From Rhodopseudomonas infernalis (GTDB lineage: Bacteria; Pseudomonadota; Alphaproteobacteria; Rhizobiales; Xanthobacteraceae), in NCBI RefSeq assembly GCF_022271405.1, contig NZ_JAJNAL010000042.1:1-40160 (forward strand): a stretch of 40,160 bases of DNA, in the 5' to 3' direction. Numbering within the stretch: the stretch's first letter is position 1; each line of letters opens with the position of its first letter. Below are positions 16,635-27,168 of the stretch, piece by piece. Under the pieces are notes generated by a model, which was not told the DNA's origin, ran no database searches, and saw nothing but the letters and a program-made list of their open reading frames with translations. A program made the position numbers and the translations under genes.

Positions 16635-19085
16635 CGGCGAACACCTTCACCAGCCGCGCCGGCTGCATCCGCAGCAGCTTCAGGATCGGCAGCGCGGCCG
16701 CGATCAGCGACGCCAGCAGTGCGACGCCGAGCAGCTTCAACAACTCCAACGGAAACACCTCGAACGGCAGACGCCAGCCAAACGCCTTGACGTTGACGAC
16801 GGCGATCAGACACCACGCCACCAGCAGGCCGAGCGGCAGCGCCAGCGCGGCGGTGAGCGCCGCCATCGACAGCGTCTTCATCAGTTCGACGAAGGCGAGC
16901 TTGCGCCGGCTGATGCCGATCGCCCATAGCGGCGCGACCTGCGGCAGCCGCGAATTGCCGAGCGTCAGCAGGCTGGTCAGCAGCGCCACGCCGGCAATGC
17001 CGAGCGTGAAGGCGTTCAGCGCCGTCGTCACCGCGAAGGTGCGGTTGAAGATGCGCTTGGATTCGGTCTTCAACGTCGCCTGATCGGCGAGGCTGCGATT
17101 GTCGAGCTTGAAGCGCGCGCGCAGATCGTCGACCAGCGCCGGCACGCGGGAAGGCTCGACGCGCAGGCCGAACCGCGTCTGCGCCACGTCCGGGAAATGC
17201 GCGATCAGCGCCCGATAATCGACGCCGATCTGGCCGCGCGGATTGCCGTAGTCCGCGTAGATCGCGGCGACGCGCAGCGGCCAGGCGCCGCTGCCGGTCG
17301 GCACCTCGATGCGATCGCCGAGCGAAAGCTTCATCCGCCGCGACAATTGCTCGCTGATCATCGCGCCGTCGCCGCGCGCCACCGCGTCCCAGACGTCGGG
17401 CGTGCGCTCGAGCAGCGGCCAGTTGTCCCGATAGGTCGGATCGTCCGCAAAGCCGATGATCTCGGCCGGCCAGCCATCCAGCTTCACCTCGGCGCGGGCG
17501 CCGGGCAGCAACGCGGTGACTTCGGGGCGCTGCTTCAGCCACGCCTTGATCTCGCCGGCCTGCTGATCGCTCGCGGCGTTGAGATAGACTTCGGCGGCGA
17601 GCCGGCCGTCGAGCCAGCGCACGAAGGTGCGGCTGAAGCTCTCCACCATGGTCCCAACCCCGACATTGACGCCGAGCGCCAGCAGCAGCGCCATCAGGGC
17701 GAGCGACAGGCCGGAGAGCTGCAGCCGGTTGTCGGCCCAAAACCATTTCATCAGCGGCCGGTTCGCGGAGCGCTCGCCGAGCGCCAGCACCAGGCCGAGC
17801 ACCGCCGGCAGACCGAGCGCGGCGCCGAGCAGAATCGCGGCCAGCACCGCGAAGCCGGACACGAGCGAGTCGCCGAAGATCAGGAAGCCCGCCGCCGCCG
17901 CAAACACCAGCGCCGCGATGCTGCCCTGGATCAGCAGCCAGCGCTGCTGCGCCTGTTGCCAAGCGAAGGCTTGCGCCGCCGCGAGCACCGGCATGCGGGC
18001 AGCTTTGACGAGGCTGGCAGATGCTGCCGCCAGCGCGCCGAGAATGCTGATGGCGATGCCGGCCAGCCACCATTGCGGCTTCAGCGACAGTTCGCCGGGA
18101 ATTTGCGCGCCATAGAGGCCGCGCAGGCTGGCGGCGACGTCGGGCAGCAGCGTCGCGGCGATGAAGTAACCGCAGACCAGACCGACCAGCCCGGCCACCA
18201 GCGCGATCAGCGTCAGCTCGATCACCATCACGCTGTTCAAGAGCCGCGCCGAGGCGCCGCAGGCACGCAGCGTGCGCAGCGTCGGCCGGCGCTGCTCGAA
18301 GGCTAGCCCGATCGCCGAATTGACGATGAACAGCCCGACCAGAAACGACAGTAGCCCGAACGCCGTGAGATTGAGATGGAAGCTGTCGGTCAGGCGCTCC
18401 AGATCGGTTTCGGTGTCCGGCTCGACCAGCTTGAGCTGATCGCCCACCACGTCGCGCAGCGGTGCACGTACGCCCGCCGCCTTGGGGCCGATCAGCAGCC
18501 GCGAGACCTGCTCCTGCAGGCCGAGCAGCGGCTGCGCGAAACCGATGTCGGTCACCAGCACGCCCGGCGCGATTTCGGCCTGCGGCTTCAGCGGCGGCAG
18601 CTGGGCGCCCGTGCTGAGCGTCGGCGTTGCGCCCTCGCTCAGCTTCAGCTCCGCCATGGTGTCGGGCGAGATGAGTGTCTGTCCCGGTGGCAGGATGAAG
18701 CCCTGCAGGTTGGCGGTGCCGATCGCCGGCGCGGCGCTGGCCTCGACCGGCAGCGACAGCGGCTCGATGCCGAGCAGCCGCAGCGTGCGGCCGCCGATCC
18801 GGACCTGTCCTTCGACCATCGGCGACACCGGCCAGCCGGCCCGGCGCAGATCGACGAACAGCTTTTGCGGGAAGTGATCGCCGGTCGGCGCCACCAGCGT
18901 CGCGGTGCGGGCGCCGCCGAGCGTCGCGGCGGCGCGGTCGTAGCTGGTGCGCGCCTGCGCGTTCAGCGCCTGCACGCCGCTCCACAGCGCGGTTGCCGAA
19001 ACCAGGCCGATCAGCAGCGTGGCGAATTGCAGCGGATGCCGCCGCCAGTGGCTGAGCAGCACGGCGAGGATCCACAGCGCGCGCC

Positions 19086-19089
<4 letters not shown>
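16624..19089 (-). CDS. FtsX/MacB-type ABC transporter permease (AttF-AttG-like)
   Basis: The 821-residue inner-membrane protein has an N-terminal membrane helix with a large periplasmic domain, a central cluster of helices, a second periplasmic domain and a C-terminal cluster. This is the doubled FtsX arrangement, consistent with two permease halves (AttF and AttG) in one chain. Typical FtsX-like segments are FLVGLFIVNSAIGLAFEQRRPTLRTLRACG in the middle and FTLGIAGVALLTSLLTLGNSRLPQVAPLWAIG near the end. Such permeases move lipids, lipoproteins or peptides out of the membrane, not solutes inward. The start is TTG and overlaps the ATPase stop (TTGA); it is nested between ATPase and AttH genes in one operon. 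Confidence 0.9.
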
Positions 19090-19739
<650 letters not shown>

Positions 19740-19996
19740 CGCGTCGCGATCCGGCCGCTTGCGCCCCTGCCGTTGTTGTCGATGGTCAATCCGAGATGTC
19801 CCGATCAGCTATGCCAGGCCGATATGGTGACCGGTCTTATACGACTCAATAACCGCGCTGATGGATTGGTTGCAGCGCAGCGCCAGAGTTGTGCGACAAC
19901 GTGGCGGTATACGATTGCCTCGCCGCTGGATCGGTTGCAGCATTGCTCAAACTCGCCGCGCGCGCGGCGCAACAACAACGATCGGGAGACCCGCCC

Positions 19997-21283
19997 TTGC
20001 ATAGTCCCGCCACGCCGAAAGGCGCCTGGAGGATCACCTTCCTCCTGTTCCTGTTCATGGTGGTCAACTTCGCCGACAAGATCGTGGTCGGGCTCGCCGG
20101 CGTGCCGATCACGCGCGACCTGAAGCTGACGCCCGAACAGTTCGGCCTGCTGGGCTCCTCGTTCTTCTTCCTGTTTTCCATCGCCGCGGTGGTGGTCGGA
20201 TTTATCGTCAACCGGGTCGACACGCGCTGGGTGCTGCTGGTGCTGGCGCTGATCTGGGCGGTGGCGCAATTCCCGATGGTCGGCGAAGTCAGCTTCACCA
20301 CGCTGCTGATCTGCCGCATCGTGCTCGGCGCCGGCGAGGGGCCGGCCTTCGCGGTCGCCGCCCATGCGATGTACAAATGGTTTCCCGACGACAGGCGGAC
20401 CCTGCCGACCGCGATCCTGTCGCAGGGCTCGGCCTTCGGGGTGATCCTGGCGGTGCCGGCGCTGAACTGGATCATCGTCAATCATTCCTGGCACTACGCA
20501 TTCGGCGCGCTCGGCATCGTCGGGCTGATGTGGGCGGCGGCCTGGCTGGCGCTCGGCAAGGAAGGGCCGCTGGTGCCGACCGCGGCTGCGGCTGCGGCCG
20601 AACAGCGGATTCCCTATGGGCGGCTGCTGACATCGCGCACCTTCGTCGGCTGTGTCGTCGCGACCTTCGGGGCGTTCTGGGCGATGTCGCTGGGGCTGAC
20701 TTGGTTCACCACCTACATCGTCGCCGGGCTCGGCTTCAGCCAGCACGATGCCGGCCTGATCTCGATCCTGCCCTGGATCTTCGGCGCGGCGATCGTGCTG
20801 CTCACCGGCGCGGTGTCGCAGGCGCTGACCACACGCGGCGTTTCGACCCGGCTGGCGCGCGGCGTGCTCGGGTCGCTGCCGCCGATCGCCGGCGGCCTGA
20901 TCCTGCTGACGCTGCCGCTGATCGACAGCCCGGGACTGCGGATCGCCGCGCTGGTGATCGGCTCGGGGCTGTGCGGATCGATCTATGTGGTGTGCCCGCC
21001 GATGATCGCCGAGTTCACCCCGGTGACACAACGCGGCGCCGCGATCGCGATCTATGGCGCGCTCTACACGCTGGCCGGCATCGTCGCGCCGCTGGTGATG
21101 GGCGCCGTGGTGCAAGGCGCCGCCTCGGCGACCGACGGCTATCTGGTCGGCTACATGATCAACGGCGCCGTGATGATCGGGGCCGGTCTGCTCGGCCTGT
21201 TGCTGCTGTGGCCGAACACCGAGCGCGCGAGGCTGCTGGGCGGCACCGCTCCTGCGGCTGTTGGGCTACGAACGCCGGCTTGA
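19997..21283 (+). CDS. MFS transporter, anion:cation symporter-like
   Basis: The 428-residue protein has about twelve hydrophobic helices. NFADKIVVGLAGVPI in the first helix, RIVLGAGEGPAFAVAAHAMYKWFPDDRR in helices 4-5 and the long loop before helix 7 resemble the family that imports organic acids such as phthalate or tartrate. I chose the TTG at 19997, because GGGAG lies eight bases upstream and the protein then starts just before a normal cytoplasmic tail (HSPATPKGAWRITFLL). The upstream frame extension to 19889 has low-quality sequence. It is divergent from the Att-like operon. The substrate is unknown. Confidence 0.85.
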   Translation: MHSPATPKGAWRITFLLFLFMVVNFADKIVVGLAGVPITRDLKLTPEQFGLLGSSFFFLFSIAAVVVGFIVNRVDTRWVLLVLALIWAVAQFPMVGEVSFTTLLICRIVLGAGEGPAFAVAAHAMYKWFPDDRRTLPTAILSQGSAFGVILAVPALNWIIVNHSWHYAFGALGIVGLMWAAAWLALGKEGPLVPTAAAAAAEQRIPYGRLLTSRTFVGCVVATFGAFWAMSLGLTWFTTYIVAGLGFSQHDAGLISILPWIFGAAIVLLTGAVSQALTTRGVSTRLARGVLGSLPPIAGGLILLTLPLIDSPGLRIAALVIGSGLCGSIYVVCPPMIAEFTPVTQRGAAIAIYGALYTLAGIVAPLVMGAVVQGAASATDGYLVGYMINGAVMIGAGLLGLLLLWPNTERARLLGGTAPAAVGLRTPA

Positions 21284-21291
21284 GATATCTG

Positions 21292-21372
21292 GTAGGATGG
21301 GTTGAGCGCAGCGAAACCCATCGGCCTTGTGCGACACGCTTGATGGGTTTCGCTGCGCTCAACCCATCCTAC
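21292..21372. repeat. Palindromic repeat (family 'GTAGGATGGGTTGAGC'), copy 1
   Basis: The left arm GTAGGATGGGTTGAGCGCAG and the right arm CTGCGCTCAACCCATCCTAC are perfect inverted copies, with further paired bases inside (CGAAACCCATC / GATGGGTTTCG). It follows the MFS stop codon closely and may form the transcript end. A second copy is at 29845-29962. Confidence 0.88.
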
Positions 21373-21434
21373 AAGGCGTCATTTCGTTGAGCTCTGCGGT
21401 CGGCCGCGCACGCCGGCTTAATAACAATCCTCCG

Positions 21435-21464
21435 TCATGCCCGGGACAAGCCCGGCCATGACGT
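21435..21464. repeat. Short palindrome 'GTCATGCCCGGG...CCCGGCCATGAC'
   Basis: GTCATGCCCGGG and CCCGGCCATGAC are an imperfect inverted pair around a short loop. This short element is commonly seen between genes in this bacterial family. Only one copy is in the window. Confidence 0.65.
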
Positions 21465-21514
21465 GGTGAGGTGGTCGCTGAACTAATCAGCCAAGAACAC
21501 TGCGTAGCAGCGGC

Positions 21515-22735
21515 TTACTGGCTCGCCGTATCGGTGTTGTACACTTCGCCTTCCGGCACCCAGCTCTTGCCGTCGAATTTGGCGATCTGCATCTGGGTGT
21601 ACGGCGCGTAGCGGTCGGGGCGGGTCGAGATCTTGATGCCCGGCAGCAGCAGCGGCGCTGCGGTCGGCTTGATGTTGGTGGCCTGCTTCAGCAGGTTGTC
21701 GCGGGTGAGATTGTCGCCGCAGGCTTCCAGCACCTTCACCGTCATGTGGGCCGAGATGTAGCCGGTGACGGTGGAGCCGTCGGCGATATCGCCTTTCGGG
21801 TACCACTTGGTCAGGAATTCCTTGAACTCCTTGACGTCGGCGTCGTTCTCGAACCGCGGATCGGTCGGCGTCTTGGCCGCCAGCGCGGTGAGGAGGCCGG
21901 TCGAGGCTTCCTTGCCGGCGGGCTCGAGCACGCCCTTGATCGAACTCGAGACGCTGACCACGAAGTTGAGCGGCTTCCAGTTCAGTTCATGCACCTTGCG
22001 GATCGCCTGCGCGCCGAACTTCGGCGTCGCCATGGTGAACAGCGTGTCGGCGCCGGAGGCCTTCAGCGCGACGATCTGCGAGTCGACGGTGGGGTCGCTG
22101 ACTTCGTAGGTGACCTCTTTGACGATCATCGTCTTGGCCTTGTCGCCGAGGCCATCCTTGAGCCCCTTGACGTAGTCCTTGCCGGCGTCGTCGTTCTGCG
22201 AGAACACGCCGAGCTTGGCGTCGGGTTTGTTCTTCAAGAGATACTTCGCGAAGATCATCCCTTCCATCTGATAGGGCGGGTAGAGCTGCGTGGTCCACGG
22301 AAAGTTCTTGGGATCGTCCCATTTCGCGGCGCCGGTCGAGATGAACAGCTGCGGCACCTTCTTGCCGTTGAGATACTTCTGGATCGCCGTATTGGTCGGC
22401 GTGCCGATCGTGCCGATGATCGCCAGCACCTCGTCCTGCTCGACCAGGCGCCGGGTCTGCTCCACCGTCTTGGGCGGCGAGTAAGCGTCGTCGAGGCTGA
22501 TCATTTTGATCTTGCGGCCGTTGACGCCGCCTTTGGCGTTGATCATGGCGAAGTACGCGTCTTCGACGTGGCCCTGCACCCCATAGGCCGAGGCCGGGCC
22601 GCTATACGGCATGGTCTGGCCGATCTTGATTTCGCTGTCGGTGACGCCGGGGCCGTATTGCTTCTGGGCGAAGGCAGGCTGAGTCGCTGCGACCGCGAAG
22701 AGACCGGCGGCGAGCAGCGCAAGGCGGGTGGTCAT
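21515..22735 (-). CDS. Periplasmic substrate-binding protein, branched-chain amino acid type (ABC transporter)
   Basis: The 406-residue protein has a signal peptide (cleavage after AFA, residue 23) and a LivJ-type fold: GVTDSEIKIGQTMPYSGPAS, AMINAKGGVNGRKIKMISLDDAYSP, VLAIIGTIGTPTNTAIQKYLN and LGVFSQNDDAGKDYVKGLKDGLG. I chose the ATG at 22735 (MTTRLALL), because GAGGAAG sits just upstream and the signal peptide then begins normally. No permease or ATPase genes are beside it, so this is the second orphan binding protein of this class in the window. It differs clearly in sequence from the one at 13642-14835. Confidence 0.92.
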   Translation of the reverse strand: MTTRLALLAAGLFAVAATQPAFAQKQYGPGVTDSEIKIGQTMPYSGPASAYGVQGHVEDAYFAMINAKGGVNGRKIKMISLDDAYSPPKTVEQTRRLVEQDEVLAIIGTIGTPTNTAIQKYLNGKKVPQLFISTGAAKWDDPKNFPWTTQLYPPYQMEGMIFAKYLLKNKPDAKLGVFSQNDDAGKDYVKGLKDGLGDKAKTMIVKEVTYEVSDPTVDSQIVALKASGADTLFTMATPKFGAQAIRKVHELNWKPLNFVVSVSSSIKGVLEPAGKEASTGLLTALAAKTPTDPRFENDADVKEFKEFLTKWYPKGDIADGSTVTGYISAHMTVKVLEACGDNLTRDNLLKQATNIKPTAAPLLLPGIKISTRPDRYAPYTQMQIAKFDGKSWVPEGEVYNTDTASQ

Positions 22736-23032
22736 GGCACTTCCTCTCATTGGTTGAAAGCCGCACTCTGCGGTGCGGGCTGTTCGATCGTCCGCGCTCT
22801 TGTTGGCGCGTGCCGATCGGGCCCACGCTGTCACGCGGACGGAGTGAGTTCAATTGATTTGAATCGACAATGCACGCCGCAGCGCAGTGCGCCGGCTCAG
22901 GGCGCACCGGAGAATTTACTGTGGCGGAATAAGCGTCGGCGAAGAGTGAGATACGTCGTTGATTGATCTGCGATCTGCGGCCGGTCGTGGCGGCGCTGCC
23001 GCACAACGTCGCAGCCGGCTCACACAGCCGGA

Positions 23033-23224
23033 TCAGAGATCGCGCTGCTCGTCGTCGCGGTCGCGCTCGGGCGCGCAGATGTCGCCGGTGTCGTAGAGGT
23101 CCTCGTCCGGCACTGGCACTGGCGCCGGCTTGTCGGTCGCGGCCTCGGTGGCTGCAGCCTTGTCCTTGCGGAGCTTCCTGGGCTTGATCTTCGGCCAGCT
23201 CATCATCGTGGTGGATCCCGTCAT
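23033..23224 (-). CDS. Small acidic-tailed hypothetical protein
   Basis: This is a possible 63-residue protein with a basic patch PKIKPRKLRKDK, then an Ala/Pro-rich linker and an acidic tail containing PDEDLYDTGDICAPERDRDDE. The start is uncertain: ATG at 23224, 23206 or 23203. No strong ribosome-binding site is visible. The composition is low in complexity and no family is recognised. It is kept because the frame is open and the charged layout is unlike a random high-GC shadow. Confidence 0.4.
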   Translation of the reverse strand: MTGSTTMMSWPKIKPRKLRKDKAAATEAATDKPAPVPVPDEDLYDTGDICAPERDRDDEQRDL

Positions 23225-23386
23225 CGCGGGGCCGGACCGCGCCGTGGCGCGATCCCAGTCCGTCGTTGCGTCACGGCGCCGTCGCCGCCGGACATCTCGA
23301 ATGTAGCGCAGGATCGGGGCTTTCCAGCCTCGATTTGCACAAGGCAGCGTCGCGCGGCCCGCACGGGCCGCACGCATCGGTGAGCC

Positions 23387-23698
23387 TCAGGTGCGGTGTC
23401 CGCCCTTCTGCTGCTCGGCCAGCCAGTCCGACAAGGCGCGCGCATGGGTTTCGGCTTTCTTGCCGGCCGATGTCCGGCTGCCGGTGGTCTTGCCGGCGCT
23501 GGACTGGGCGCGCTTCGCCTTGCTGGGTGCGGCACGCTGCGGTTCGGCCGCTTCACGCGCCAGACGCAGCGCCCGCAGCCGCGCCATGTTGTCGAGGGTC
23601 GCTCGCGCGGCGGCGTCGCGTTCGGATTTGGCGCCGTCGGCGTCATGTGAGGCTGCGCCGGAACGCGCAGCGGGGCGGGAATTTTCGTCGTTCGTCAT
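23387..23698 (-). CDS. Small basic Ala-rich hypothetical protein
   Basis: This 103-residue protein from MTNDENSRP has a helix-prone middle (ARATLDNMARLRALRLAREAAE), then a Lys/Ser/Ala-rich linker (SKAKRAQSSAGKTTGSRTSAGKK) and a final helix HARALSDWLAEQQKGGH. It has no signal peptide and no membrane segment. A nucleic-acid- or ribosome-associated role would suit the composition, but that is a guess. The start is chosen at the first codon after which the sequence becomes regular; the upstream part of the frame crosses the terminator of the receptor gene. Confidence 0.5.
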   Translation of the reverse strand: MTNDENSRPAARSGAASHDADGAKSERDAAARATLDNMARLRALRLAREAAEPQRAAPSKAKRAQSSAGKTTGSRTSAGKKAETHARALSDWLAEQQKGGHRT

Positions 23699-23749
23699 TC
23701 GTCCACGTCGATTGTCTTCGGGGAATTGGGAAGCGCGGGGTGTAGCAAG

Positions 23750-23786
23750 AAAAAAGGCCCCGGGACAGCTTTTGCTGCCGGGGCCT
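23750..23786 (-). terminator. Rho-independent terminator of the TonB receptor gene
   Basis: AGGCCCCGG (23755-23763) pairs exactly with CCGGGGCCT (23778-23786). Read on the minus strand, the stem is followed by a run of T's. It lies about 40 bases after the receptor stop codon. Confidence 0.85.
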
Positions 23787-23826
23787 GTCATGCACGATAG
23801 TCGATGTGACGCGACGTGATGTCTCG

Positions 23827-25923
23827 TCAGAACGTCACGCCGGCTTTTGCCAGATAAGTCCGGCCCGGCAGCGGATAGGCGCCGTAGCGGCCGGGCGTGA
23901 AGGTGCTGGCCACCGCGTAATCGTAATATTGCGCGTTGAACAGGTTGATCACGCTCAGCGACCAGAAGAAGTGGTCGATTTCGCCGCTCAGCTTGACGTC
24001 GACGGTGCCGTTCGCCGGAATCTTGACCTGGCTGTTGGCATTGTCGCTGTCCATGAAGCGGCTGCTCCAGACCCGCGCGGTGGCGTCGAACACGACGTAT
24101 TTCTGCCAGACGTTCCAGGTCACGCCGCCATTCGCCGTATAGCGCGACACCAGCGGCACATCGTTGCCGGAGAACGGACCCTCGCGGAACGTCGCGTGGG
24201 TGTAGGCGGCGCCGCTGCGCAGCAGCAGCGTGTCGTTGATGCGGATCGACGCGCTGGTCTCGCCGCCGGTGCGGCGGGTCGGATCGAGATTGGTGTTGTA
24301 GAAGTTCACCGGGTCGTAGCGGATCTCGTTGGTGAGATCCATGTTGTAGACGCTCGTCTGCATCTCGAACGGCCCGGATTTGATGCGGAAGCCGCCTTCG
24401 ACATCGACCGAGGTCTGGGTCTTCAGCGCGAACGTGCCCGGAATCGCGTTGAAGAACGCGTCGTAGGACGGGCCCGAGGCGACGCGCTCGTCGACATTCG
24501 GGGTGCGGAACGCACGCGCGGCGCGGACGAACACGCTGAACACGTCGTTGAAGCGATGCTCGAGGCCGACATGCAGCGCGTGCTGGGTCTCGGTGCTGTT
24601 CAGCGGCTGCGCCTGTGCGTCGCCGAAATAGCCCGGCGCCAGCGGGTTGAGCCGGTCGGCGGCGTCGACCTTCACGCTCTGCACGCGCCCGCCATAGGAG
24701 AAGTCGGTGGTCGGCAGCACCGCGATGGTCTGCTGCCAGTAGCCCGCCAGGGTCTTCTGCGACAGATTGTAGACGTGCACCGGCGGCGTGCCGCGATACT
24801 GGCCGCGGTTGGAATCATAGGTCGCGTCGTAATAGTCGAGCCCGGTGAGGATCTTCGACGGCAGCCCGAAGAACGCATTCTTGATGCTGAGCCGCGGCGT
24901 GATCGACCAGGTCTGCAGATGCGCGTCGAACGAGCTGGCGCTGAACGGCGACAGCGGCACATTGCCGAAATAGCCGGCCTGCTGCCGCTTGTCGCGGACG
25001 CCGCCGTCGACGATCAGCTCGGCGCCGTCCCACAGCGATTTGGTGAAACCGGCGGTGAGGTTGGCGCCCTGCTTGTCGGCGAAGTCGAACGGCGTGTTGG
25101 TGCCGCGGCGGTCGGTCTGCAGCTGATTGACGCCGGTCGACGGATCGACGGTCCGCGAGCCGGGCAGGCCGAGGCGCTGGTTGTCGCCGGAGATGTTGAG
25201 GAACGCGCTGAGATCCGGCGTGGAATAGCGCAATTCGCCGATCGCGTTGTTCTGTTCCAGCGCGTTGTTGGCGCGGTAGCCGTCCGAGCGCACGCCGTTC
25301 GCGAAGGCCGACGTCGACCAGGGGCCGGAGTTGAATGCCGCCGACACCGCGGCGAGCCGCTGGTTGAACGAGCCGACGCCGCCCTCGGCGCGGAACGTCG
25401 CGGGCGGACCGCTTGTGCCGGTCTTGGTGACGATGTTGATGACGCCGCCGACCGCATTGTCGCCGTACAGCACCGCACCGCTGCCGCCGCGGGTGATCTC
25501 GATGCGCTCGATCGACTGCAGCGGAATGCTCGACAGGTCGACGCCCTGCAGATCGAGGTCGTTGAGGCGGCGGCCGTTGATCAGGAACAGCGTGTTCGAG
25601 GTCGCGGTGGCGCCGAAGCCGCGCAAATCGACCGACGAGCCGGTGCCGTTGACGCCGCCATACAGCGAGGTGGTCTGCACGCCCGGCGTCTGCGCGATGA
25701 TATCCTGCACGGTCTGGGCCGGCGAATGCGCGATGTCGTCGGCGGTGATCACCGTGCTCGAGGTGCCGACGATGGCGTCGGACGTGCGCGTCGCGGTAAC
25801 GTTGATGGCGGGCAGCATGTCCTGCGCGGCAGCAGGCGCGAGCGCCGCGAACAGGCTGGATGTCAGAATGGTGGAACACAGCAGCGCGCGCATGCGCGTT
25901 GCAGCGGGATGGGAAGACGGCAT
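23827..25923 (-). CDS. btuB: TonB-dependent outer-membrane receptor, probably for cobalamin
   Basis: The 698-residue protein has a signal peptide (cleavage near AAA/QD, residue 33), a TonB-box-like INVTATR (about 40-46), a plug domain (SVDLRGFGATATSNTLFLINGRRL, RIEITRGGSGAVLYGDNAVGGVINI) and a 22-strand barrel ending in the aromatic residue of YLAKAGVTF. It would import its ligand across the outer membrane with TonB energy. The cobalamin riboswitch upstream points to vitamin B12 or a corrinoid as substrate. ATG 25923 has GAGGT upstream; ATG 25893 is a weaker alternative. No inner-membrane BtuCDF genes are adjacent. Confidence 0.92.
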   Translation of the reverse strand: MPSSHPAATRMRALLCSTILTSSLFAALAPAAAQDMLPAINVTATRTSDAIVGTSSTVITADDIAHSPAQTVQDIIAQTPGVQTTSLYGGVNGTGSSVDLRGFGATATSNTLFLINGRRLNDLDLQGVDLSSIPLQSIERIEITRGGSGAVLYGDNAVGGVINIVTKTGTSGPPATFRAEGGVGSFNQRLAAVSAAFNSGPWSTSAFANGVRSDGYRANNALEQNNAIGELRYSTPDLSAFLNISGDNQRLGLPGSRTVDPSTGVNQLQTDRRGTNTPFDFADKQGANLTAGFTKSLWDGAELIVDGGVRDKRQQAGYFGNVPLSPFSASSFDAHLQTWSITPRLSIKNAFFGLPSKILTGLDYYDATYDSNRGQYRGTPPVHVYNLSQKTLAGYWQQTIAVLPTTDFSYGGRVQSVKVDAADRLNPLAPGYFGDAQAQPLNSTETQHALHVGLEHRFNDVFSVFVRAARAFRTPNVDERVASGPSYDAFFNAIPGTFALKTQTSVDVEGGFRIKSGPFEMQTSVYNMDLTNEIRYDPVNFYNTNLDPTRRTGGETSASIRINDTLLLRSGAAYTHATFREGPFSGNDVPLVSRYTANGGVTWNVWQKYVVFDATARVWSSRFMDSDNANSQVKIPANGTVDVKLSGEIDHFFWSLSVINLFNAQYYDYAVASTFTPGRYGAYPLPGRTYLAKAGVTF

Positions 25924-26048
25924 GGACAGACCTCGGCCGGACGCTCAGTGGCACGTCACAGCGAACGAGGGATCACCTTGCCGCTCGCGCGGAGGGTGAA
26001 ACCAATGCCTGCAATTCCCGACCGGCACTCTCGCGTGTGACCACGAAT

Positions 26049-26222
26049 GACGGCAGGTCTCCTGGCTCGCGGGTGTTAGCTTCCGTCGCCTTCCCAGGAC
26101 CGAGTTTCCCAGTGGCATTTCGACAGAAGTCGAACCGCTTACAGTTGCGGGAACAGCTGCGGCCTGAGAGCAATCGCTCCGCACCGCATTCCCTTTTCAT
26201 CCCCGTGAGGGGAACCGTCACA
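26049..26222 (-). promoter_or_regulatory. Cobalamin riboswitch
   Basis: Read on the minus strand, the region shows the cobalamin aptamer landmarks in order: GATGAAAAGGGAATGCGGTG, CCCGCAACTGTAAGCGG, then the B12 box core GCCACTGGGAAACTC, and finally a closing segment CCAGGAGACCTGCCGTC. It precedes the TonB receptor by about 125 bases. Riboswitches of this class lower expression of the downstream gene when adenosylcobalamin is bound. Confidence 0.95.
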
Positions 26223-26367
26223 TTCAACTAGAAGTATACCGAGGTGCGAAGTCAATTCGCCGTTGGCGGCGTCCGGCCGGGTTGGCGCTCGCGGCCGCGG
26301 GATTGTCCGAGGCTGTTGCTTGCGAGTAACAATGCGGCTTGATCCAGCTCAACAAGGCGCGGTGGTG

Positions 26368-27051
26368 ATGGCGGACTATGTGGTCGAATTCGGCAAGAAC
26401 GGTCGGCCGGTCGAATCCGATGGCCGGCTCGATGCCGCCGCGTTTCATCGCAATCAGCAGGCGATCCGCGAGGTGCTGGCGCGCCTGCTGCACGGCGCGA
26501 CCGGCGACGTGCTCGAGGCCGGCAGCGGCACCGGCCAGCACGTGGTCGCCTTCGCGCGTCAACATCCCGAGATCATCTGGTGGCCGAGCGACATTCATCC
26601 GCAGCATCTCAGCAGCATCGCCGCATGGCGCGCGGAGGCCAGGCTCGCCAACATCCGGGAGCCGCGGCGGATCGATCTCGCCGATCCGGCGTGGCCCGCC
26701 GGGATGGTGAGCGACGGCGGTCCCGAAACGCTGGCCGCGGTGTTCAGCGCCAATGTGGTGCACATCGCGCCGTGGCCGGTGGCGCAGGGGCTGTTCGCCG
26801 GCGCGGCCCGGCTGCTACGGCCGGACGGCCGACTTATTCTGTACGGCCCGTTCAAGCAGGGCGGTGCGCACACCGCGCCGAGCAATGCGGCGTTCGATGC
26901 CAGCCTGCGCGCCGCCAATCCCGAATGGGGCGTGCGCGATGTCGGCGAGCTGGAGCAGCTCGGCCGCAGTGTCGGCCTGCGGTTGGTCGAGACCGCCCCG
27001 ATGCCGGCCAACAATCTCATCCTGTGCTTCGCCCGCAGCGGCGAAAGCTGA
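26368..27051 (+). CDS. DUF938-family SAM-dependent methyltransferase-like protein
   Basis: The 227-residue protein has the Rossmann SAM-binding motif VLEAGSGTGQHVVAFAR (about 49-65), an acidic second strand (WWPSDIHPQHL), NVVHIAPWPVAQGLFAGAARLL and GRLILYGPFKQGG. This order is typical of the DUF938 group, whose substrate is unknown. I chose ATG 26368 (MADYVVEFG); ATG 26332 is possible and would add twelve residues. It is transcribed away from the riboswitch-receptor unit. Confidence 0.85.
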   Translation: MADYVVEFGKNGRPVESDGRLDAAAFHRNQQAIREVLARLLHGATGDVLEAGSGTGQHVVAFARQHPEIIWWPSDIHPQHLSSIAAWRAEARLANIREPRRIDLADPAWPAGMVSDGGPETLAAVFSANVVHIAPWPVAQGLFAGAARLLRPDGRLILYGPFKQGGAHTAPSNAAFDASLRAANPEWGVRDVGELEQLGRSVGLRLVETAPMPANNLILCFARSGES

Positions 27052-27168
27052 GACCGCCGCATAGGGTCACCGCGCCTGCGGCGGTTGATCGCAGGGCGCC
27101 GTCTCCTATGATGCCGGCCGATTCCACGGCGCGGCGATGCACCGGCCGGACAAGGGGCGAAACACCCG

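Noticed and set aside
23806-26040. A 744-residue open frame on the plus strand opposite the TonB receptor
   Set aside because: It is rich in Arg/Ala/Gly/Val with no domain, and mirrors the receptor codons; it is a high-GC shadow. The minus-strand receptor and its riboswitch explain the region.
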